A DNA stretch of 64,000 bases from Isoetes taiwanensis (taxonomy: Eukaryota; Streptophyta; Lycopodiopsida; Isoetales; Isoetaceae). Position 1 is the stretch's first letter. Each line of letters begins with the position of its first letter. Under the pieces are notes generated by a model. That model was not told where the DNA came from, made no database searches, and saw nothing but the letters and a program-made list of their open reading frames with translations. Where the stretch lies: the NCBI GenBank assembly GCA_021234155.1, contig JAJEKV010000395.1:173750-237749 (forward strand), read 5' to 3'. The position numbers and the translations under genes are program-made. Of the stretch, positions 31,760-42,077 are shown piece after piece.

Positions 31760-33099
31760 AGACTCATAGACCCTTGAGTCTATCATATCCCTTTGCATGT
31801 TTAAAAATATGACCTGCCAAAAACATTTACCATCGCATGATAATGATAGGGTACGACTGAATAAGTTTGTCGTGAGCAAAATAATGGTAGGATTGTCTTT
31901 GTCATTAGGGCCACTAAATGGTTATAGTGCTACTAACTATTATTTCTTTTTGTTTTGTAGGGGACAAGGGGAAAGCAAAAAGCTTTAGGGAATCTGTGGT
32001 GAGGCCGGATATTTGTTCCCATTGTAGTGTATTATCAAACAACATGCATTTGTTTAATTATGGAAGCAGATACTCCTTATGGCAGCATGGTAAGACTACA
32101 TTTGCCATTTATATTTTAGCCTTAAGAGAAGAAGTATCGACCTTCAAAAAAACCAAGAACTCGGCTTGATTTACTTTATGAGATGCTTGACTACATGATG
32201 GGCTGAAGGTTTGAAAGGAGAAGACAATGGGAAAGATAACAGAATAATTTCATGTCCTATCAGCGTAACTTAGTTTTAAGATAGTATTACGGTTTGAAGT
32301 TTGCATAACTCGGATGCCTAAAACTCTATGCCTGATTTTTTGATACATAAAGGTTGGCACGGAATACAATAACAATGCATTTGCTTAAACATTATGTTCA
32401 AAACACTTAAGGGGTTTTACTTGTGATTGTGGACGATTGTGATCCTACTTAAGGGTTTTACTTGTGATTGTTTAAGCGGAAACAATGGTTCTTGATATGC
32501 TTTATAGAGTTTATGGTCTTCTTTGAAAAATGGATGCATGCACTTGTATCTTTCCTTAGAAAATACAAGCAGAGGTATGCAATTATTTTAGCAAAGCATG
32601 AACATTATTACATGGACATTTTAACATCTAAACACTTGATTTAAGCATGAACATTTCGGGGTTATAAACATTTAAACCACAATTCGTAAGTAAGGCCTTT
32701 GTATTGATCGATGTATCAAATGAATAACCCTACCTCTGAGATCTTTAATTTCCTGTCAAGTAATAGAAAAAGAGATTTCATATGATAAGCTGCGCCATTT
32801 TTCCTGAGGACTATACTTCTAAACAACACTTCCAAACTACCTAACTTTGAATATATGTTTGCACTACGAAATCAAGAGACAAAATTTGAAACCATATCAT
32901 ATCATATTATGTATTCACATGGGATTCACATAAAAGGAACCGTCACAAAGCTGCCAAAACCCGGTTTACATATAGGCGGTTTACATATCATGCACAAAAA
33001 AGATCCCGGGCCAAAAGTTTACATCAGACTTGTTCACAACATAAGTTAAGGAGCCGGGTGATTTCATATACATAGCCGTGAAAGCAAAAACCTAGGATA
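31760..33099. other. No gene recognised
   Basis: AT-rich. A 12-base phrase, GGGTTTTACTTG, is duplicated near 32408-32470. There is no supportable ORF longer than about 80 codons and no matched repeat. Confidence 0.45.
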
Positions 33100-33426
33100 C
33101 TAAGAAGGGGAACAAGCCACTACGGCGATGCGAGGAGGAGGCATCCTCGGCTCCACGAAACGATTCATTGTCTTCAGCAAAATCTTCATCTCCAGCGGTC
33201 GTTCTTCATTGACATGCACCCGATCAACCTTTGCCAAAACCTTTTGAGAAAGGTAAGCTCCTATTTCTTGCAAGCGAGACACCTCTTCACGGCTAAAACG
33301 AGCCACAATTTTCATTGTGGTGCGGAATCCTGAGAATGCTCGGAAAAAATGGATTCGGAACCCGGATCGGATCCGATCCCGGCGATTCATCGCAAGGCGT
33401 TTGGCGATGGTCTTGGTCCGGGCCAT
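33100..33426 (-). CDS. Small basic hypothetical protein, 108 residues
   Basis: The minus-strand frame opens at 33525, but a TATA-like CTATATAAT lies over its first codons (33508-33516). The transcript should therefore begin downstream and use the next ATG at 33424-33426, giving MARTKTIAKRLAMNRRDRIR at the N-terminus. The middle part (VARFSREEVSRLQEIGAYLS, KVLAKVDRVHV) looks helical and the end is Pro-rich. The family is not recognised. The first five residues match the start of histone H3 but the rest does not. It could be a young gene or a transposon relic. Confidence 0.4.
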   Translation of the reverse strand: MARTKTIAKRLAMNRRDRIRSGFRIHFFRAFSGFRTTMKIVARFSREEVSRLQEIGAYLSQKVLAKVDRVHVNEERPLEMKILLKTMNRFVEPRMPPPRIAVVACSPS

Positions 33427-33507
33427 TAGGCAAATTGAAAGAGGTAGAAGGCGAGAAGGAGATGGAAAAGCTGAGCGAATGAGATGGAAGTCGAAGGAGA
33501 TGGAGGT

Positions 33508-33516
33508 CGGATTATA
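33508..33516 (-). promoter_or_regulatory. TATA-like element upstream of the 108-residue ORF
   Basis: Minus strand CTATATAAT lies about 85-90 bases before the proposed ATG (33424-33426). This would leave a 5' UTR of about 50-60 bases. It is assigned by sequence and position only. Confidence 0.35.
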
Positions 33517-33624
33517 TAGTTGCATGCCGAGCCCGCCATAAAACCTTAATGATAAACCTTAATGAAAAATCCTATTGCCATAATGTGAAATCTGAAAGGC
33601 GTGCCCCAATAATAAACCTAATAC

Positions 33625-33800
33625 CCTATTCTATTAACACAATAATTCAATCTATTAACCCAATAACTATTAACTATTAACACTATTAGCCTAACTATTA
33701 ACACTATTAGCCTAACTATTAGCCTAACCCTATTAACACAATAATAGAATCCATTAACCCTAACTATTAACCCAATAAAAAATCTATTAACCCATTTGGT
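33625..33800. repeat. Degenerate short tandem array (CTATTAAC-type units)
   Basis: About 20 variable units of 8-12 bases based on CTATTAAC, CTAACTATTA and CTATTAGC are packed together. Some adjacent stretches repeat exactly (ACTATTAACACTATTAGCCTA, twice near 33680-33720). It is minisatellite-like; CCCTAA-type telomere repeats are not present in register. Confidence 0.85.
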
Positions 33801-35697
33801 TGGTGTTCCACGCTTTTCTTTTTTGGTGACCCACCTTTGAACTAAGAGGACCATTGAACCATTGAACCCCTAAACCTTCATGGAGCTCCCAGTCCTCTAG
33901 TCACATTGCAAAATTAGGAGGTCGAATGTAAATATAGGTAGAGGGTAGGCTACATTAGTGATATCTGGCGTAAAAAAATAAGGTTAAGGGTAGGGTCAAT
34001 GGGTAGTGGACTAGCGTAAAAGTATGGAATCAATTATTATTTTTCACAAACACCGCATCGCATATACATAGGGGTTTCTATGGGGAGAGTCGGTATCGGA
34101 GGGGTTTCTCCCAGGGAACACATGCCATATCCCCTTTACATAGAGGTGAACCCGGGAGGCGCGGGCGGGATTGCCAACAACTTGGTTTTACGCTGGTTGA
34201 CGGTCATTCTGCTATGTCCACCGAAGAATCCCGAGGCGTCAAATGTTCGCATACTCCCTAGTGTATGGGACAATAAGCCCGGATCGTGCAGTATAGAACA
34301 ATTTTTTTTATGGTATATGCCTCACGGCAAATCAGGCCACCACCTCCATGTTCTTGCATCAGGTCTCCAACTTGACAATATAGAGTCCAAAAAGCGTTGG
34401 AGATAACGTAACATCCACAATTTAACACCTATGGTGCTATTCACTCCTGATCCGGGACGCAGGAAAAGTGGCATATATTCCGGCCATAGAGCACATGATG
34501 GCATTACGCAAATCTCGTGACATGCGCAGCCCCGCAAGCATTGTCACAACAGTTCGAGGCAACCGTATCATATCTCAGTCTTAAAATCCCACGAAACAGC
34601 AATACAAGTCACGCCGGTGCATTGCGGCTACCTTCCATAAAATTACGAGAGTAAAAAATATGATCAATCCCGGAGGTGGGCGGTGCAAAACCTGCACAGC
34701 CAAACCACGTACTCAGCTTCCTCGCCTATTCGTTAACCCTTCTCCAAAGCATACCGCTAGAAGTTTTTGGCAATAACGGCTCACCACATGATCATACCGG
34801 TAGTTGGTGGAGTCACCCCTACTTTCCGTCTTATGAATAGGGGTGACCTTGCTAACCATCCATTCCACATGGGAGGCCCTCTCTGATGGCCTGATTGATT
34901 ATCCTTTGTCAAAACCTAGCAAAAGCTGGCCCACCCCATTTCGACATTTCGGCCTAAAGTCCTGCAAGTCCCTTTGCTTTACCATTAGCAAGATGTCTAA
35001 GACCACGGTGGATGTCCTCCTCGAAAATCAGTAGCGGTTCTCTAGCTGATCACGGTACCGGCGCTCTCGGGGGTCATACAACTCCTCCAACCGTTGTCTC
35101 CAGTGCGAGGTAACATTGCCCGGTGGTTGATGCCTCTTATACAACACTCTCGCCAAAGGCTTTTGGCTCGATCATCAGCCAGATCAAACATATGCAGCTG
35201 CCGATTTTTACGCAATATACCAGATGCTTTTGGATTTCAAGGCGCCTTATAGTCCCTAATGGCACATTTGCGGGTACGTGGATCTAAAATGGTGCGTAGC
35301 TGACTCTTTAGAACCTTACATTGGCGTCAAACCGGGGTTACGAGGGAATTTAATGCGGTGTCCTTGGCGGGGGCTTTCTTTTTGTGCAAAGCATTCAGCA
35401 GGCTTTCAGTAAGGCCTTCACCAACCATTCACACTTATCATGCAAATGTATAGAGGGCATCAATCCCATGTAGCTCACGTTCAAGCGCAACCTCATATTC
35501 TGCTTGCTTCCGATAGTTTGGGGTATATCCCAAACCTCGAGGGCGCCTGTCGTGTGGCCACGCCACTGAGTATCTCCAATCCAAAGTGACATAAAGTGGA
35601 TAATGGTCTGAAAAAGTCTCTTCATCTCTTGTTCTTGTGCCTGTCGCGAAATCTCTAATGATATCAGGTTCTGGCACTGGAGCTAGGAGATAGTCCA

Positions 35698-35958
35698 TCA
35701 CTTCTCCACCATCACATCGTAAACTACGCAAGTGAAGCCCCCTGATCGCGGCCATCTGAGCATACCATTGCAGATCACCATGTCAAAGATCTGGCATAAC
35801 TGGATCAACTCTTTTCCAAAGGCTCCCGGGACTGTATCCTGGGACCGTCTTGCATGCTGGGATGCACCTGTTTCTAGCCAAAGTGGGTTGGAGTCAGCAT
35901 TTCCCTGGAAGGTGACCGGCGCCATTTGTGCGTCACGTGCATTGAAATCTCCTAACAA
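35698..35958 (-). pseudogene. LINE 4 endonuclease segment
   Basis: The frame holds MLGDFNARDAQMAPVTFQGN and later LIQLCQIFDMVICNGMLRWP, matching the centre of the exonuclease-endonuclease-phosphatase fold. GDFNAR contains the catalytic Asp and Asn. The next segment, 35438-35755, carries SDHYPLYVTL with the catalytic Asp-His pair in a different frame. Confidence 0.85.
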
Positions 35959-36110
35959 AACACATGACCCTCCTGGCGATATTGCTCTATGTCATCATAC
36001 AGTTCCCTATAGGGCATATGCACATCTATATCTGCCTGATGAACCATGTAGAACTTAGAAGTTTCATAGGGTATATAACATCCTGCAATAAACAGTGGGT
36101 GATGGTGAGG

Positions 36111-36323
36111 CTACAACACTCGTATCCACAGGTAGCGGTTGAGACTATCAGCCTTGTGGAGCGAGACTGTGGATGTTATAGCATCTTTGAAGTAGCACGC
36201 GACTCCTCCATACCCTCGCTTGCCATGGCACACATTAGCCAGTGAGAAATGACGGTACCCTGGGATGTCCGGTAATAGATGACCACTATATTCCCATGTC
36301 TCTTGTAAGAAGATGATGTCCAT
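36111..36323 (-). pseudogene. LINE 4 endonuclease N-terminal segment
   Basis: The text MDIIFLQETWEYSGHLLPDI and RGYGGVACYFKDAI includes the metal-binding Glu of the LQET motif. Just upstream, in another frame, is the NCRGF-type start of the domain. Confidence 0.85.
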
Positions 36324-37329
36324 GCATGTAGCAACTTCAGCAATGCCCGCGCCTCGCTTCCAGGGGAATCCCCTACAGTTCCATGATACAATTCGGAGGC
36401 ACTCTTCCTATGCTGTGTGTGGTGACTGCCCTATCCCAGTCCCTATGGAGGCTGCAGGAGTTGGGACATTGGCAGGTGTCGGGGCTCTCTGTCCGCTCAC
36501 CTTTAGCGTGGGTGGTGCGGGTACTTGATCTGGCTGTTGTGTGTGATCTGCCATTACGGAGGTGGGGATCAGTGCTTGGTCCCACCAGTCGCCGTTTGCG
36601 CCCTTGTTGGTAGGTGGGCACAAATACCTTCATCTTGCCATTAACCGGACACATAATCCCCCCTTCACGGCGGACTGTCTAATCTTTGCAAACTCTTCTT
36701 GCCTCTCCTTCTGTTGAGCCGGGGTCAGATCCATGTCTAAGTATATCGATGTCCCCTTCAAGCGACTAAGCTGTGGCTGCGGCATCAACATCTTCGATGC
36801 CTGGTAGAAACCTTTGTAAGTTTAACTAGTCTGGGTCTCATGTTTGGCCCTCTGACTCTGGTCGGAGGCAAGCCCCGAACCACAATGTTCAGCGGACGAG
36901 ATTGGCGATCCTTCTCCTCACGAAGGACCCGCCTAATTCCATGTGCAACCTCTGCCTCAGATATTGGGCATCTTTGATGATCTTTGCCCCTACTGGGCGG
37001 TGCCTTGTATGTTTCATATTCATGCGCCGGATCATAAATCTCATTTGGAACTTCGGCCATCCTCTTCTCAAGGGCGAAAGCACGGGTATTTTGCCCGTGA
37101 CTTTAGGGTGTCTCTTTTCTAGGGTGTCCAACCTCCCACGCATCCCACACATTCTAGCATCACAGTGCATAAGCAAGCGGCGGGCCAACCAAAGCTGTGC
37201 AACTGCATGCTGCACAATACGAGCTCATTTTGCGGTTGTAACCGATCCCTCGACATTTTTGGGGTGGAGCTGATCTAGACGTCGGGTTGCATCGCTCAGG
37301 GTGCGGGACATCACTGTCAATTCACTTCT

Positions 37330-37440
37330 TAGCTAGGCAAAACATAAGTGTAATGTAGTATTAGGCGAAAGATAAGTGTAATGTTTGATATTTCGAAATG
37401 ACAAAATAAACAAGGTGCTACGCACGGAGGGTTGCCCTCC
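37330..37440. repeat. Fragment of the composite dispersed repeat
   Basis: Contains ATAAGTGTAATGTTTGATAT and CAAGGTGCTACGCACGGAGG, matching text in copies 1-4 (for example 20871-20895 and 42160-42185). It is short and isolated beside LINE 4. Confidence 0.6.
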
Positions 37441-38577
37441 ATTTTCATGAGGATAAAGTGGTTTAAATCAAACCGTAAAGTCATGTTTTCAGAATTAATA
37501 TTTAAATGTACAATAAATTTATCGTGGTGGCCAAGACCGTCGCGAATATTTCTTTGTTTCAGTCCAGTGCAAAGGCACTCATGTGTATGATACTTAGTGC
37601 AAAAGTTATCGGGCATTGAAGATACGCAGTGAAAAGAGCAAATATATTTCTATCAGGCTGTCTTCACATGCAGCATATATCCTACAACATGATGATCTAC
37701 TTCAACAAATCGATCATATATTTCATACTAGAAAGTTGTCCAATGCACATTGTCTACTTTTTTATATACTTCATATCTTATCCTGTCATTTCTCTTGTGG
37801 CGTTAGCCGAACACATTGGGCTTTTCATGGTAGGTGGATGCAATAAAAGTAACCTTTTGTATTTTATCTTGTGTTGCAACATGTTTTCCTTCTCCTCTTT
37901 GAGATTTACACAAATTATAGATTTGTGTAAATTCATTTTAATCCATTAAAAAGGCATCCTCGTGAAAATGATTGTGGCACTTATCTGTGGTCATGGACCC
38001 AATCCAAAGTCAGTCGTCAACCTGGAAGGATCAAGGAAACATAATAAAGACGAAGTCTTTGCTGAGAACGAGCAATGAAACTAGAATAAGCCATGGTGGA
38101 AGATGGAATGCCAATTACACACATATCTATTAAGTCCCAAATATATTTAGAACCAAATATAACTGCTACGAACCACAGTGTGATAGCAGCCCAACGAGAA
38201 CCACAGTCGTATATCGCGTTGGTTGCGCCTTGGTGATGCTAAATTGGTTTGCCCATGCATCTGAGCAATGAAGTTATGCAACTCCGTCATATACCTAAAT
38301 AGCAGCTAGATACTGTTGAGTAAGCCATTACATGGTTCAAGAGAAATCGTATAATCATGTAACTACTCAAGAACAATATTAATAGTTGTAACATGCTGCA
38401 AGAAAGCATTTTCATGTAAGAAAAGCTTGAGAAATGGGAGTATCTGCAAGCAATCCAACAAGTGTGGCTGCATATGGCCAAGTAGCAACAAAGGCAGGGA
38501 TAACCATAGCGGCCATGAAGGGAACCCCATGTCTGTCTTTTTCACAATAAACCAAGTGTTAATTCTTTCTAACCTTG
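37441..38577. other. No gene recognised
   Basis: Frames of up to 106 codons at 37629-37949 have hydrophobic AT-rich translations without a motif. I see no convincing gene. Confidence 0.4.
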
Positions 38578-38640
38578 ATGCTCCACAGTAAGGGTTAAAC
38601 ATGGGGATGAAACATGGGTTTAACCCTTGCTGTGGAGCAT
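38578..38640. repeat. Near-perfect inverted repeat (26/28-base arms, 9-base loop)
   Basis: The left arm 38578-38603 (ATGCTCCACAGTAAGGGTTA...) pairs with the right arm 38613-38640 with one mismatch and a two-base bulge. The loop is GGGATGAAA. It would fold as a hairpin in RNA or DNA. Confidence 0.88.
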
Positions 38641-38740
38641 GGGGATGACAACATGTTTCCATGGGAACCAAACTATTCAAAAACTGATACGTGAAGTTGT
38701 CTAATTTGCTCCTTATGAGAAAGCGAATTAAACCTTACGA

Positions 38741-38845
38741 AGGTTGATAAGGATAAGAGTGCATTGAGGGTAGCTAATCCTTATTAGATATGAATTACAA
38801 AGCTTGAATGTTGGTAAGGATAAAAAGTGCATTGAGGGTAGCTAA
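38741..38845 (+). repeat. Direct repeat pair, about 36 bases each
   Basis: GTTGATAAGGATAAGAGTGC...GGGTAGCTAA near 38741-38776 recurs as GTTGGTAAGGATAAAAAGTG...GGGTAGCTAA near 38809-38845, including an unchanged GTGCATTGAGGGTAGCTAA. Confidence 0.85.
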
Positions 38846-39031
38846 GGAAAAGATTTGGAAGCCATCTCAGGGCAATGAGAAAACATGAAAAAATCATGAA
38901 GAAATGGCCACTATTCTTTGGAAGCAGAGGTTTGTAAAATTTTTATTGTGCCAGTAGATTCTCTATTTGTTTTGCTTTTCCAAGTCATTCATTTCTAGCT
39001 GTAACATCTTGGATGGCTTAATTGGAGCATC

Positions 39032-39403
39032 ATGGAAGGGTGTAACCACTTTGATTGCTTGCCGGATGAGGTTTTCAGCTCATTTTTTGGCTATTTAATT
39101 TGTAAATCCTTGATTCGTTTGCGTTGCGATATCAAAAACATTCGAGGGAGTATTGAAAGGGTGCCTTGTTTGAGCATTGTTTGCCCGGGCCGGTTTTCAA
39201 TCTCGTGGAAAAGCTTGAAAGTCCATTCAATGGTTAAACCCTTTCGGTGCCTTGAGACCTTGGTGGTTAGGGTTGGGAGCCCAAAGATGAACCCCCCTTC
39301 ATGGGCTCGTTGTATCAGGATATCTTTGAAATCGGCGATCGTAGAAAAATTTTGTTTTATGGCTGCAAAAAGCGGAGAATTTTCAGAACTTGATAGTCTC
39401 TAG
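39032..39403 (+). pseudogene. F-box protein fragment
   Basis: The frame starts MEGCNHFDCLPDEVFSSFFG, followed by YLICKSLIRLRCDIKNIRGS. LPDEV...F..L......L.RLR matches the N-terminal half of an F-box, the helix pair that binds SKP1 in SCF ubiquitin ligases. The remainder (FSISWKSLKVHSMVKPFRCL, ETLVVRVGSPKMNPPSW) may be a degraded LRR or Kelch-like part. The frame stops after 123 residues, far short of a usual 350-450, with more coding-like text after the stop. I call it a pseudogene or first exon. Confidence 0.55.
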
Positions 39404-40667
39404 CGTGAGAGGGCCCAAGCTCTTCCCACCACGGAAGAGTCTCCAAAAGTGCCTTTAGAAGTTGTCCCGGAGAAGACTACGAGCATCCTATGACACGTTG
39501 GAAGGTAGATTTAGGAAAGAGCACTGGGGAAAGAACTTACGATGTTAGCGATTCTGAGGATTAGGTACATCTTATCCGGTCGAGAGGATTGTCATTATCG
39601 AACCGGGGAATGACACAAGAAGCTTTCCGACTTTACCCCTTTGTCGGTGATTGCCCTTAGTAATGCTTTCCCCTACAACCAGTAGCTTGGATCATCCCAT
39701 TCTTAAAACCGGTGAGAATGTCCATAGGTTGGGGTAGCAGAATGTCCTACCTAGTGTTTTGCACAGAACCTCTCCAGTTTCTACATGAATATGCATCAAA
39801 CTTCTGTATGGTCCATTAAGTATCAAGACATGTCTAGGTTTCTCAAACATTACGGAACATTCCTCCAAATAGACACAAGAATTAGCTTCTGACTCATTAC
39901 CTGCTTTGCATAAATACTAAATAGCAAAGCATCTTTGCGCATTGCACCATCCGACTTGAAAACATGTTCTACAACACTTTTCTTAGATCTGAATCACTAT
40001 GTATTTTGCATGAACTAATAAATATCTTTTGTGTTGGGCTGGTAGGTTATGCATCAACAATTACGCATCATCTAAATTTGTCCTCATTGTCCAGGAGATC
40101 AATTCTACATCAACACTCATCCTCTATTAGATGTGATTTTGTCAGCCATAAAATTGGTAAGAAACATATAGGACGGATAACAATTTGTACTCAATGCTTT
40201 AGATTGTGCTAATGTACATGATCTTACTTTCTTGTTTCCAATGCGAAAGTAGCAAGGTGTTAGCCTCTGCCACCTCGACTTTTGCACAAAGCCATTCTGG
40301 ACTGCCTTGTGCCCTCTATTTGGAATATCAACGCTAAGCAGATAACAACAAAACCTATGGACTGAACATGTTGTGTGGATGTCCTATCTTAATGCTTTGC
40401 GGATGATACATGTGCCACTCCTTCAAACTGCTTACGTTGTATCTTTCTTTGCTTTCATACATCGAAGATTTTGCACAAGGAGTTGACAAATTTTCTCTCG
40501 AATTTAAACCATAAGTATAATTCTAATACAAAACCCTAAAGTTCACGGTTCTTGAGCTGCTTTGGAGAACAATTAATTTGAAATAACTTGGAAAAGATTG
40601 TACTCATTCAATCAGCTGTCCCTTTCCACGAAATGAGACTACCTTCAAGTTGCCCTGAAGAACAATA
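39404..40667. other. No gene recognised
   Basis: Only short frames; the 39964-40212 frame has no motif. Confidence 0.45.
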
Positions 40668-41211
40668 ATGATTGGGTTGCCCGTAGGGGCAAACCCCGAT
40701 TTGTGGGAAGAGGAGGCACATATGCTTAAAAGGTGTTGTTTTAATGAATGTGATTGGGCGGTGGGCTGCATTCTATGTCATGCGAGGAACATCCTTAAGA
40801 TTCTTGTCATTGGCATAGGCCATTTCGTTTTCATCTTCCCGAGCTATTCAGAATTGTATTCCATGCGAGGCCGAAAAAGGTAATACAACTAACTATAAAA
40901 TTTGATAAGAAATGAAGATAACATGTTTCTGACTGTTGCAGCAGATTCTGCTTGCGGTGCCAGCGCTTCACTGTAGATCTGTTCAGAATCTAGCAGCAAC
41001 AATGGGTTCTCAGCTGGACCCTGTGGCATTCCATAAGCATTCCATTGACCTCTTAAAATATTTAACTTCTACAAAAAAATATTTCAGTTATGCTTTAATG
41101 TGCTATGCATTACTCTTATACAACATGCCAAATCAGCTTTTAGATTTGCACCCCTATACCTCTTCATACTTGCCTTCTCCAAGGGTCAATTCAAGAAGAG
41201 ATTGTTCATAA
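40668..41211 (+). other. Possible exons of an unidentified plus-strand gene
   Basis: The frame 40668-40880 (ANPDLWEEEAHMLKRCCFNE) ends at a possible donor AAAAG/GTAATA (40879-40880). About 60 bases later an acceptor-like CTGACTGTTGCAG (to 40941) precedes QILLAVPALHCRSVQNLAAT and LDPVAFHKHSIDLLKYL. Both pieces read like protein, but I recognise no family, and the proposed intron is at the lower size limit for plants. Confidence 0.25.
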
Positions 41212-41411
41212 GGATGAAGATGATGTGGCTGAGGAAACATAAGATAATTCCTGCAACACCACAAAATTTAACTTCTTATAAAAACAAAAAAGTTGCCAGT
41301 CAACCTCCAATATTTAACTTCTTTCCAAGTTTGAAAGATCTTCTCATCCATGAGAAGCTATCTTAAAGATATAAACTATTGAATACACGGGTTCCTTTTA
41401 GTCTATTAAGA

Positions 41412-42041
41412 TCAAATAGATCTGTCTTTCAAAAAAATACGAAAAACATTTGCATGCATTGCTCTTGCATAGTCCACGCAAAATAGTGTATCTGATAAGA
41501 AACATCGTTGTAAAAAGTTCTGACCTTGCAATGTAAGCATACCCTTCAGTAGCTTAAACCCTTCTTGCTTTTCGGAGTCTTTGAACCAACTTTTTTCATC
41601 TGCAGGAACAACCATAGGCAACCATTGAAATGCACCAACATTCTCCTTCTGTAATAAAAGCATTAAATTTTAGACTTCTGATTTTACCTCTGAAGCCTCA
41701 AAGGTCTTCTTCAATCTCCCCAAGCTCAGACCTTGCAAACGCCCTAGAATCTCTGCTGAGGATATAATCCCCCCTGGATATGCATTATAAGGGATGATAA
41801 AATCCCCAGACTCCAAAGGCAAAATAGGCGCAGATCCCTTGCCAGTAGCTTCGTCCATTGATTGATGTTTGAGCTCCAGAGGCAGGCTCCGGTAAGATGC
41901 CGCTCGGACTACATGTACAACGAGTTCTAGATCTTTTGGAATAGAAGCATGGTCCAGTTCCCCGGTTGAAACATACTCGATCCAGAACGCGGGAGACCGA
42001 GAGTTTACAGGTAACGATAGGTTTGGAGCAGTCACCAGCAT
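41412..42041 (-). CDS. Unidentified protein, one frame split by a 39-base intron-like segment
   Basis: Minus-strand frame 42041-41670 begins MLVTAPNLSLPVNSRSPAFW and continues KDLELVVHVVRAASYRSLPL to LGRLKKTFEASE. After a 39-base segment that starts GTAAAATCAG and ends TTATTACAG, the same frame reads KENVGAFQWLPMVVPADEKS and continues to 41412. The only in-frame stop lies within the 39 bases. Codon usage and residue pattern look genuine in both halves. Removing the segment would give about 195 residues. I recognise no family. The end at 41412 may be past a real exon end (CAAG/GTCAGAA near 41518). Confidence 0.45.
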
Positions 42042-42077
42042 ATCTTAGGTATATTCTAGCATATACCTAGGATATGC
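42038..42077. repeat. Inverted repeat, 16-base arms with 8-base loop
   Basis: GCATATCTTAGGTATA pairs with TATACCTAGGATATGC (one mismatch) around TTCTAGCA. It sits exactly between the minus-strand ORF start and the edge of composite repeat copy 3. Confidence 0.85.

Larger units (their letters stand above)
26965..31760 (+). pseudogene. Decayed gene of a multicopy transposase-like family
   Basis: The region starts at an ATG (26965) with EKTVVIKLNDGCGVV and FAFLGDREVAFTPKAG, split by frameshifts. The 244-codon frame 27239-27973 follows (YCCHCKVSKRKLEY, a Cys-rich part). Next are DETVVKRAVRWIPKDDCLLG (about 29283-29340), HSDGDSRRR (about 29960-29986), the segment around LNDIHHVFEL and VKARDRQKLEG (30196-30290), and ENFFSKVGGMVRNERSYDGG (about 30757-30816). 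The order and the HSDGDSRRR...DRQ...FFS.VGGM signature match an uncharacterised family that I recall as multicopy in seed-free plants and some animals. A mobile-element origin is likely but not shown. Frameshifts, stops and a MITE at 29550-29879 show that it is dead. Confidence 0.6.
34080..37275 (-). mobile_element. LINE 4: ORF1, endonuclease and RT, frames broken
   Basis: Read on the minus strand, ORF1-like text comes first (37215-36785: QSRPLNIVVRGLPP; then STDLTPAQQ-like KGTSIYLDMDLTPAQQKERQ near 36700-36760). ORF2 follows with an apurinic endonuclease: MDIIFLQETW (36294-36323), GGVACYFKDA, the MLGDFNARD catalytic motif (35932-35958) and FSDHYPLYV (about 35587-35613). The RT region reads RGLRHLANGKA-type text (about 34970-35010), TNYRYDHVV (about 34790) and SPTLFGLY (about 34380-34420). 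It fades near 34080 before the YADD block is clear. Multiple frameshifts occur. Domain order and motifs are those of L1-type plant LINEs. The 3' end is missing. Confidence 0.88.

Noticed and set aside
33100-33426. Histone H3 gene, from the MARTK start
   Set aside because: Only five residues agree; the remaining sequence has no histone-fold similarity.
33625-33800. Interstitial telomere array
   Set aside because: Units centre on CTATTAAC rather than a regular CCCTAAA; only isolated CCCTAA-like words occur.
38578-38640. Plant microRNA precursor
   Set aside because: The stem is short and the loop only nine bases; a plant precursor usually has a longer, bulged stem. There is no supporting evidence.
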